Origin: Clostridiaceae bacterium OM02-2AC
Lineage (GTDB): Bacteria > Bacillota_I > Bacilli_A > Erysipelotrichales > Erysipelotrichaceae
Length of the DNA stretch: 8,618 nucleotides
Direction of reading: 5' to 3'
Assembly: GCA_003481775.1 (NCBI GenBank)
Contig: QULU01000079.1
Span: 1 to 8,618, forward strand
Below are positions 6,001-8,618 of this stretch, piece after piece; within the stretch, counting starts at the first letter, position 1; each line of letters starts with the position of its first letter. The notes beneath the pieces were generated by a model, which saw nothing but the letters and a program-made list of their open reading frames with translations, searched no databases and was not told the DNA's origin. The position numbers and the translations under genes were made by a program.

Positions 6001-8618
6001 TTTACACGAACCCAGATATGATATTCCGTATCTCTTTTCAGGTTTTTCACAGTTACATTCGTTCCTGTGTACGCATCATAATCTGCTGGCCTTACTGCAG
6101 CTGTATCGTCTACATTTGTTCCTTCACTATAACAGAAGCCATATACCAAGCCCTCACTTCCATCCATTTGAAATGTGATCGTGGAGTCCGTGATGGTATC
6201 TTCCACTTTTATCAGCTTTGTTCCATCTGGTTGTGACTGCTTCTCCCTGTCTAATTTTTGTAACGCCGTTGATGAACTATCCACATACGACGCCGTAGCA
6301 CTGGTCGGCAGCTTTTCGATATAATCACTCTGAAATTCAAATTCTACAGTGTATATGGTTCCCGGTATGTCATCCATTGGTATTTCATAATAGGTTGAGA
6401 TACCGTCAGCACCAGGATAGAAGCCTTTGATTTCAACTTTTTCCTGCTCTGGCTCTTTCTTATACCATCGCCATGTTCCATCGATCGTATTTGGCTTTGT
6501 TCCTATCGCATCCTTCTTACCTAATCTGGCCGTAATACGCTCCCCCTGTACCGGGGCAGTTACTGCACTTCCATACTCAAAATAAATCGCTCCATCAAAC
6601 TCTGTTTTCTCTGTTTTTATTTCGATTTTATTGGTTGACCATTCGGACTTCTCATGCTTTTGATTCGCATCATAACGCAGGAAGAAATAATATGTCGTAT
6701 TACGACTTAACCCATCGATCGTCACTTCTTCCCCGGATTTGTATTGGATATGCTGATCATCAGGGCGATATTCTTCCGGAACACCATTTTCCAATTTTGA
6801 GTAACCAATATTAAAGCGTTCCCCCTGCAAACTAGTGCTCAATGTAGGAAGCTTTACCCTTACACTGGTATCTGTTGTTCCATTTAAGTCTGACAGCTTC
6901 TGTACAGGGGCTGCCCACTCTTGTAGCTGGATCACTTCACTTTGTGTACTGATTTCTCCGCCATATGTTCCGGTTCCGGAGAAGACGACTTCCAATCTGT
7001 GACCGATATACTCTGGATCCTCTATTTTCAAATAACTTCCATCAACTGATGGTGTCGTAATCGCGGTTCCACGGCTTCCATCCGGAGCTACCAGATACCA
7101 GGTATATTCGCCTGATTGATTTGTATCCTCTCCTGTTATTTTAACTTCCAAGGTTTCATTAAAGCGAAACCCGTTTGCCGGTTCAAGAATTTCCAGCGTA
7201 CCTTTCACATATGGATTTTTTGTAGTCACAGCTAGATTTATATCCGTATATTCTGAAGACAGGTGTCCGTTCTCACCGACAGCCTTGACATAGATGTAAT
7301 ATTTCGTTCTCGGCTTTAAATCTATGATCGTTACCGGATTACTGCCTCTGGCATATGTTTTGAAATCAACTTTTTCTCCACCTGTTCCAGCCTGACGGAA
7401 TGCAAACTGATACAGACCGTTTCCTTTTGTGTAGGCTTCCGGCATCTTGACAGTTACCGATGTGTCTTCGATCGAGGTTGCTTCATCCACTGCCAGCACC
7501 GGAGCTGCTGTAGGTACGGCGGTTGGTGCTGCTTTGACTGCCTGTGTGAACTTCCCACTGATCACAGTTCCGCTCGCTCCGCCTTCTCCCTTTGCGCTCG
7601 CCTTGACATAGATGTGCTTATCGACATCCTTTCCCTGCAACAGATAGGAATTTCCACGGCCCAGTATCTCATCATTCTCACTACCGTCCGTATTATAATG
7701 ATGCCACGTGTATTCCACCTCTGTATCGAAGTTTTGTGGTTCTACCCATGCATACAGTCGCTTATCTACGATCATATCCGCATCTGTCGCTTTTTCAGTA
7801 CGTTCCGTATTATTATAAATGCTGATGCTGCTCAGGGGTGCCTTGACCACGGTCCTACTGCTCGCTGTGATACTGCCCTCAAATGCTTCATCCGCTGCGG
7901 TAAAGGTCGCACGGATATACTTACTGCTGTCATCTTGTTTTAGTACGTAGCTGCTTGATATATTGTTTTCTTTCGCACTTGTTTCTTTTGATAATTCTGT
8001 CCATGTCGTACTGGTCGGTGATTCCGCCTTCTCCCATTTCCAGCTTCCTTTCGTCGTCATGGTTTCCTTCAGTGTTGCTTTCAGGGTCGCTCCGGCTGCC
8101 ATTTCTTCCGACAACTGGATGCTTCCGCCGATTTGTCCCTTCTTCGTTGTTATGCTCTTATAGGTTACCTTCTTTGTATCCTTCAGATCATAGTCATACA
8201 CATAATAGGTCGTATTCCAGTTCAGACCATCCCAGCTGATTGCTCCATCCCACAGGTATCTTCTCCACCCTGAAGCGATGGCTGCCTTATGGTCTGCCGG
8301 TAGTTTACTTCCCATGCCCCCATCCGTCGTGATCAGATAATAGTGATTCGCTTTCATATTGAAGCTGATGCTCGTTGTCTTCTCTGCCACCGACAGCCCT
8401 GCCTGCGGTTCTTCTCCTGCTAGCAGCTTTGCGGAGGCTGCTCTCATCACACGCGTTCCGCTGGATGTTCTTGCGACCAGCGTCCCTTCCGTATCCTGAT
8501 CCAGACTGCGCGTTACCTTTGCGATCGCGGCATTTCCGGAAACTCCGACATTCCCCTCTGCACTCCATGAGACAGTTTCTTTCCCTGTTGAGGAGGGCAG
8601 TGCCACATCCTTCGTCAG
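1..8618 (-). CDS. Giant multidomain FN3/Ig-like repeat surface protein with internal GLUG-type beta-helix (partial at both ends)
   Basis: One minus-strand frame (codons occupy 8618 down to 3, with two bases left over) is open for 2,872 codons without a stop; both gene ends lie outside the window. The product alternates FN3-like modules, marked by motifs such as LSRNTTYYFFLR, with Ig-like modules marked by GTWxWY and a later TYxLxxxD...AxY pattern. A glycine-rich beta-helix sits at residues 1344-1656 and a BIG2-like domain follows it. About seven cysteines, no transmembrane stretch and no HExxH metalloprotease motif were seen. By family knowledge such proteins are exported, wall-anchored or secreted adhesins or stalks; here the role is inferred, and no signal peptide or sorting signal is in view. 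The frame is identical at both edges, so there is no net frameshift. Sampled GC is lower in the centre than at the flanks. I do not recognise a specific named gene. Confidence 0.93.
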   Translation of the reverse strand, partial: MTKDVALPSSTGKETVSWSAEGNVGVSGNAAIAKVTRSLDQDTEGTLVARTSSGTRVMRAASAKLLAGEEPQAGLSVAEKTTSISFNMKANHYYLITTDGGMGSKLPADHKAAIASGWRRYLWDGAISWDGLNWNTTYYVYDYDLKDTKKVTYKSITTKKGQIGGSIQLSEEMAAGATLKATLKETMTTKGSWKWEKAESPTSTTWTELSKETSAKENNISSSYVLKQDDSSKYIRATFTAADEAFEGSITASSRTVVKAPLSSISIYNNTERTEKATDADMIVDKRLYAWVEPQNFDTEVEYTWHHYNTDGSENDEILGRGNSYLLQGKDVDKHIYVKASAKGEGGASGTVISGKFTQAVKAAPTAVPTAAPVLAVDEATSIEDTSVTVKMPEAYTKGNGLYQFAFRQAGTGGEKVDFKTYARGSNPVTIIDLKPRTKYYIYVKAVGENGHLSSEYTDINLAVTTKNPYVKGTLEILEPANGFRFNETLEVKITGEDTNQSGEYTWYLVAPDGSRGTAITTPSVDGSYLKIEDPEYIGHRLEVVFSGTGTYGGEISTQSEVIQLQEWAAPVQKLSDLNGTTDTSVRVKLPTLSTSLQGERFNIGYSKLENGVPEEYRPDDQHIQYKSGEEVTIDGLSRNTTYYFFLRYDANQKHEKSEWSTNKIEIKTEKTEFDGAIYFEYGSAVTAPVQGERITARLGKKDAIGTKPNTIDGTWRWYKKEPEQEKVEIKGFYPGADGISTYYEIPMDDIPGTIYTVEFEFQSDYIEKLPTSATASYVDSSSTALQKLDREKQSQPDGTKLIKVEDTITDSTITFQMDGSEGLVYGFCYSEGTNVDDTAAVRPADYDAYTGTNVTVKNLKRDTEYHIWVRVKGNDKKADSDWSSTYLTIKTKKTDILGYVEISGADTAGQELTASYKAASYMPAGNDTKGTWQWYRQNNTGGFDVIAGENGTTYTPKSSDINKKLKAVYSMQENDSFTGSKEAETTAIKKALVSNPAITEFKQGTDTADSRPTLDFTVREIENVWYRIQKRVDDPPKIPTEIERTDLVNAGWTECTALQIKGIDKDHKKVDLEANTDYILYIVKPETGETQVSSIINTTASVGQITQTGAIEISYMSEDTAIGYPVIGKTIKATLKNANNNRFGTWKWYRSKTDCGNTGTTGMPSITDATKWTQLSGGYSPTINSDTSTLTLSEELWKYYIKAEFVPNKEEGYGGESIQAADAKYVRKIYKESVSIDSSTKDGDGNLAAYPGSKITATVNDPSGESLTGRLNAYINETTPQQLSNATITGNTLTVTLGSLSAQDTRNVYVELTPPSNHMVFVNEQFQVLPTNKSKSNTVPYKFGICINNAEDLKSFIMGTGEFADRSATYVITNDIDMSSIGIVAVPKTNFSGTLDGDFHTLINAKVYLLYTIQGTESAYATIKNMVIFNADIDSTKFPNAPSNSHAGVLGYQSRFANIENILIANSKLRAGWNVGFFLAYSNETNFRRCGSVGGEGISGGGAVGGFVGDAGTLPNTKFEDVFSISTVFKADPGIKGYSYGGIVGWTAEDWASKGSRYPMDQFINRSYVASVIPTSDQTGYGSGMILGQNPGAGSIITNVYYDNRYSQADGGSSYSSNWGTGLSTEAMLGDKLKSGLGNTNWTFREGNYPMLNWMKDLGSAKLFSTTLGAFKPLDNATSSADLFKGDISGPIMMAPELTGNEFSYRSSDESILKVTEGGTILPVAVGKAKIIVRYDNPSGGYAENSLFEFNVKKAVNALSSVSIEGTAKPGQELVAKATGASTYQWYKRKTGSTERVAVSGATSSTYTLKPSDVGYEFNVDVGASGYATMSSGYTKAVTSIQPTGVTVKESADNAVTVKAQGIDGADYEYAYASSIDGNKIIAGHTTEDFTIQGLSRNKPYWVFARVAGGTGYEPSEWSSAQKIITKKTDIVGPIKSNGEINMGKTIRVSIGDDNLQEGTWKVTRGSTDITNLITKDSSYSVSYDLKKEDVGSELNFSFLGTGDYQDPEAGAITFTTAQILKMAQTAPEAPEGDMKDAHTITIKHTGTDLYDFGYTETAGKNIEILDNHGNGYAGNTEVEIPDLKRNTTYYLYARVHEKTNYEPSDWSPYVTASTDRSDITGRSTVTLDGETTVDKTLTFTATGTVEDTAGLTGIWVLERVNEENGETNTVLGKIDELNANKITYELKPEDAGYKLRATYNANRDYKGTSSMSSATIANADQQLGKVTTEISSIGQYDLKLKVADTKETAAIYEFGYKKSSEDTAKIQSNNVTVTWGKDVDMNNLSRNTDYDFYIRKAAKIGYDCSAWSKINTEPVKTLKSKLLGNISVGDNQKPGVDRTITVDYVKGIYSDNADDTTSGSWQWYLNDIPITAEAGGTVASFKIPPVDGNPTVKVRYIAKEESDFTEYSERSFGKVYKEDYLTPKAPTVTSKGEDNTQVGSLLHLVNNEEKIDDMYYYLQSSDIDDLPKLEIAETVDQKDSHQVDNTTTANTGHWIKVTAKDMDIRVEANRSYVTYVARLESRSHAASGINSTRSVKSEKEPLVRVGYDKIEEADSSVEWKTLQSKTLRYTVNGKAPTVSWKYYVASTKDAAEWQNIDAEMKAVRDAREDGISADGKYAISRFEVPLKYTSKYLKITITGVDDYSGTITHITENPLKGALITGTARIETTDTTKVLDTLGASYLGDDEKNGTFTWYRQHVNDADTPIGEAAKIADSQTTGNTSTYSLTPLDLNCMVYAVYTAAENTEYVGSVQTNGIIVRQKAEQNRPNAPTKVRVNGNSIQFSTPTNYKTDKTVDIPYVQVGYLRYVDDRPVDDAGAILTTKEAIEANIHWQSEEEYKAQETWFYGLKKDSDYKLFARFIPTAAYDQSAV
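3..317 (-). other. FN3-like module, cut by the window edge (window residues 2768-2872)
   Basis: The last visible stretch starts RPNAPTKVRVNGNSIQFSTP, has the strand VQVGYLRYVDD, an insert AILTTKEAIEANIHWQSEEE, the phrase ETWFYGLKKDSDYKLFARFI and TAAYDQSAVS at the edge. The motif LKKDSDYKLFAR matches the LSRNTTYYFFLR position of the other FN3 copies. The reading frame remains open at the edge, so the gene goes on beyond it. Confidence 0.64.
318..638 (-). other. Ig-like module (window residues 2661-2767)
   Basis: It runs LITGTARIETTDTTKVLDTL, then NGTFTWYRQHVNDAD (GTFTWY at 528-545), TGNTSTYSLTPLDLNCMVYA, VYTAAENTEYVGSV and the exit IIVRQKAEQN. The core and the STYSLTPLDL strand place it in the Ig-like repeat family. 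It follows another Ig-like module without an FN3 in between, the second break in alternation. Confidence 0.66.
639..1349 (-). repeat. Divergent long FN3-Ig pair 8 (window residues 2424-2544 and 2545-2660)
   Basis: The FN3-like part has MYYYLQSSDIDDLPKLEIAE, an insert leading to GHWIKVTAKDMDIRVEANRS, and YVTYVARLESRSHAASGI. The Ig part has LQSKTLRYTVNG, the core VSWKYYVASTKDAAEWQN, an inserted charged stretch (DAEMKAVRDAREDG) and KYLKITITGVDDYSGTI. The inserted DDLPK, the GHWI strand, VEANxSY and the STKDAAEW loop all have counterparts in pair 4 (DDPPK, GWTE, LEANTDY, SITDATKW). Confidence 0.58.
1350..1952 (-). repeat. FN3-Ig pair 7 (window residues 2223-2423)
   Basis: The FN3 part (2223-2324) has QYDLKLKVADTKETAAIYEF, the strand YEFGYKKSSED, the motif LSRNTDYDFYIRKA, YDCSAWS and the exit KTLKSKL. 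The Ig part (2325-2423) has LGNISVGDNQKPGVDRTITV, the core GSWQWYLND (GSWQWY at 1521-1538), IPPVDGNPTVKVRYIAKEES and the exit GKVYKEDYL. The order and the core motif match pair 3 on the other side of the beta-helix. Confidence 0.7.
1953..2543 (-). repeat. FN3-Ig pair 6 (window residues 2026-2222)
   Basis: The FN3 part (2026-2121) has APEAPEGDMKDAHTITIKHT, the strand YDFGYTET, the motif LKRNTTYYLYARVHE, YEPSDWSP and the exit STDRSDI. The Ig part (2122-2222) has TGRSTVTLDGETTVDKTLTF, the core TGIWVLERVNEENGE, ITYELKPEDAGYKLRATYNA and ends ATIANAD. The phrase YEPSxWS is shared with pair 5, which suggests these two units are close relatives. Confidence 0.7.
2544..3089 (-). repeat. FN3-Ig pair 5 (window residues 1844-2025)
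   Basis: The FN3 part (1844-1932) has DNAVTVKAQGIDGADYEYAY, the motif LSRNKPYWVFARVAGG, YEPSEWSS and the exit ITKKTDI. The Ig part (1933-2025) has VGPIKSNGEINMGKTIRVSI, the core EGTWKVTRG (GTWKV at 2727-2741), VSYDLKKEDVGSELNFSFLG and the exit FTTAQILKMA. In the core the second Trp and the Tyr of GTWxWY are replaced by Val and Thr. Confidence 0.7.
3090..3347 (-). other. Ig-like module (window residues 1758-1843)
   Basis: The module reads SVSIEGTAKPGQELVAKATG, then STYQWYKRKTGS (TYQWY at 3255-3269), GATSSTYTLKPSDVGYEFNV and SGYTKAVTSIQ. The 'GTA.PGQ.L.A......YQWY......GA.SSTYTL...DVG' pattern is a compact, textbook version of the Ig-like repeats found in many Bacillota cell-surface proteins. 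At 86 residues it is the shortest complete module in the window. Confidence 0.72.
3348..3650 (-). other. BIG2-like Ig domain (window residues 1657-1757)
   Basis: After a joining segment (KDLGSAKLFSTTLGAFKPLD) comes FSYRSSDESILKVTEGGTI, then LPVAVGKAKIIVRYDN and a final strand LFEFNVKKAV. The order 'Y.SSD.SI..V...G.I...A.G.A.I.V' is the hallmark of bacterial Ig-like group 2 (BIG2) domains, common in adhesins. It directly follows the beta-helix and restarts the Ig/FN3 array. Confidence 0.7.
3651..4589 (-). other. GLUG-type right-handed beta-helix domain (window residues 1344-1656)
   Basis: It opens FGICINNAEDLKSF, followed by YVITNDIDMSSIG and NFSGTLDGDFHTL, the classic start of bacterial GLUG/beta-helix segments (an instruction to enter a list, then the 'F.G.LDG..H.I' turn). 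Four Gly-rich GLUG-like turns follow: SHAGVLGY (4260-4283), GGAVGGFVGDAG (4083-4118), YGGIVGW (3978-3998) and GSGMILGQN (3846-3872). It ends with the typical closing pattern GLSTEAM...NWTFREGNYPMLNWM. Related segments occur in streptococcal IgA1-protease-type proteins and many gut adhesins, but no protease motif is present here. A binding or adhesive role is inferred. Confidence 0.8.
4590..4919 (-). other. Beta-rich pre-helix domain (window residues 1234-1343)
   Basis: This stretch runs from SVSIDSSTKDGDGNL through GSKITATVNDPSGESLTGRL, NATITGNTLTVTLGSL and NVYVELTPPSNHMVFVNEQF to a Lys/Ser-rich joint (NKSKSNTVPYK). The alternating hydrophobic pattern suggests a beta-sandwich of Ig type, but it lacks the GTWxWY core. 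It resembles the Ig-like caps that often precede GLUG beta-helices in surface proteins. I cannot name the family. Confidence 0.45.
4920..5639 (-). repeat. Divergent long FN3-Ig pair 4 (window residues 994-1110 and 1111-1233)
   Basis: The FN3-like part has RPTLDFTVREIENVWYRIQK, then an acidic and proline-rich insert (VDDPPKIPTEIERTDLVNAG) before LEANTDYILYIVKP. The Ig part has PVIGKTIKATLKN, the core GTWKWYRSK (GTWKWY at 5169-5186), an inserted loop DATKWTQLSGG and the strand KYYIKAEFVPNKEEGYGG. Both modules are longer than the other copies (117 and 123 residues). The same odd arrangement recurs at 639-1349. Confidence 0.6.
5640..6230 (-). repeat. FN3-Ig pair 3 (window residues 797-993)
   Basis: The FN3 part (797-897) has DSTITFQMDG, the strand LVYGFCYSEGTNV, the motif LKRDTEYHIWVR, SDWSS and the exit IKTKKTDI. 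The Ig part (898-993) has LGYVEISGADTAGQELTASY, the core GTWQWYRQN (GTWQWY at 5811-5828), GENGTTYTPKSSDINKKLKA and the exit AIKKAL. This is the clearest consensus unit in the window. The cysteine in GFCYSE is one of only about seven in the product, so it is unlikely to be in a conserved disulfide. Confidence 0.72.
6231..6905 (-). repeat. FN3-Ig pair 2 with polar tail (window residues 572-796)
   Basis: The FN3 part (572-674) has TDTSVRVKLP, the strand RFNIGYSKLENG, the best example of the family motif, LSRNTTYYFFLR, and the exit KTEKTEF. The Ig part (675-796) has VQGERITARLG, the core GTWRWYKK (GTWRWY at 6462-6479) and TIYTVEFEFQSDYIEKLPTS. It then carries an unusual polar tail, SSSTALQKLDREKQSQ (about 6231-6278), that looks helical and is not seen after the other Ig modules. 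Confidence 0.68.
6906..7499 (-). repeat. FN3-Ig pair 1 (window residues 374-571)
   Basis: The FN3 part (374-470) starts VLAVDEATSIEDTSVTVKMP, has the strand QFAFRQAG, the motif LKPRTKYYIYVKAV and the exit VTTKNPY. The Ig part (471-571) starts VKGTLEILEP, has the core GEYTWY at 7095-7112, the later DGSYLKIEDPEYIGHRLEVVFSG and ends QEWAAP. This is a standard FN3-plus-Ig unit of about 198 residues, and the next unit follows without a linker. Confidence 0.68.
7500..7526 (-). other. Pro/Ala-rich interdomain linker (window residues 365-373)
   Basis: The segment reads TAVPTAAP directly after a KAAP boundary, joining an Ig-like module to the following FN3 module. It is the only Pro/Ala-rich hinge noticed in the window; most other modules abut directly through short motifs such as KTKKTDI. 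It may give local flexibility. The DNA here is GC-rich: the 60-base line at 7501-7560 has 36 G+C. Confidence 0.55.
7527..8408 (-). repeat. FN3-like module followed by two Ig-like modules (window residues 71-364)
   Basis: Residues 71-160 form an FN3-like module: it has the late NWNTTYYVYDYDL strand and ends SITTKK, but the middle is Trp- and Gly-rich (GWRRYLWDGAISWDGLNW) and unlike the other FN3 copies. Residues 161-261 are an Ig-like module opening GQIGGSIQLSEE, with the core GSWKWE at 8031-8048 and a last strand ITASSRTVVKAP. Residues 262-364 are a second, more divergent Ig-like module with the core EYTWHHYN and the strand HIYVKASAKGEGGASGTV. Two Ig modules in a row break the strict FN3-Ig alternation, as also happens near the other end of the window. 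Confidence 0.6.
8421..8618 (-). other. Atypical bacterial Ig-like domain, N-terminally cut (window residues 1-66)
   Basis: The first visible residues run LTKDVALPSSTGKETVSWSA and continue through a GNVGVSG turn to a final strand ending ASAKLL. The order 'D..LP....G..V.WSA.....V...G.......D....L.A' is the pattern of atypical bacterial Ig folds (aBig-type), which often occur in tandem near the N-terminal part of Bacillota surface proteins. The domain's first strand may lie beyond the window edge. A short AGEE spacer separates it from the next module. The fold call is by eye. Confidence 0.55.

Noticed and set aside
8305..8568. Minus-strand frame of 87 codons starting MECRGECRSF
   Set aside because: It is in a different minus-strand frame from the giant gene, and its Arg/Gly/Ser-rich product has no domain features; the main frame through the same bases encodes aBig and FN3-like modules.
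1..8618. CRISPR array or tandem DNA repeat as the source of the periodicity
   Set aside because: The period is about 600-650 bases and is visible at the protein level only; no short identical direct repeats with regular spacers were seen.

Overview
The whole window is the interior of one giant protein-coding gene on the minus strand. The frame whose codons start at window base 8618 and run down to base 3 contains no stop over 2,872 codons. I read this frame through for the complements of TAA, TAG and TGA and found none, where random sequence would give well over a hundred. Neither the start codon nor the stop codon lies in the window, so the protein exceeds 2,872 residues (roughly 310 kDa for this piece alone). 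No second gene, RNA gene, promoter, terminator, mobile element or CRISPR array could be supported on either strand.

The translated product looks like a very long, repetitive, extracellular surface protein of a Gram-positive (Bacillota) bacterium. It is built from alternating fibronectin type III-like (FN3) modules and bacterial Ig-like modules of about 90-120 residues each. The array is interrupted near the middle by a roughly 313-residue glycine-rich segment that looks like a GLUG-type beta-helix. Only about seven cysteines occur in 2,872 residues, and there are no membrane segments, in keeping with an exported stalk-like protein. The moderate base composition and the FN3/Ig/GLUG mixture would fit gut Bacillota such as Erysipelotrichales or Clostridia. 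That assignment is an inference, not something the sequence proves.

Layout in the direction of translation (high to low coordinates): 8618-8421, tail of an atypical bacterial Ig domain; 8408-7527, an FN3-like module followed by two Ig-like modules; 7526-7500, a Pro/Ala linker; 7499-4920, four FN3-Ig pairs, the last of a divergent long type; 4919-4590, a beta-rich pre-helix domain; 4589-3651, the beta-helix; 3650-3348, a BIG2-like domain; 3347-3090, an Ig-like module; 3089-639, four more FN3-Ig pairs, the last again of the divergent long type; 638-318, an extra Ig-like module; 317-3, an FN3-like module cut by the window edge.

The most interesting points are the size of the reading frame, the beta-helix lying inside the FN3/Ig array rather than at an end, its lower GC content than the flanks in sampled lines, and what looks like a higher-order duplication in which the module series on the two sides of the helix end in the same unusual FN3-Ig variant pair. 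The domain calls rest on motif reading by eye; no profile search was run.
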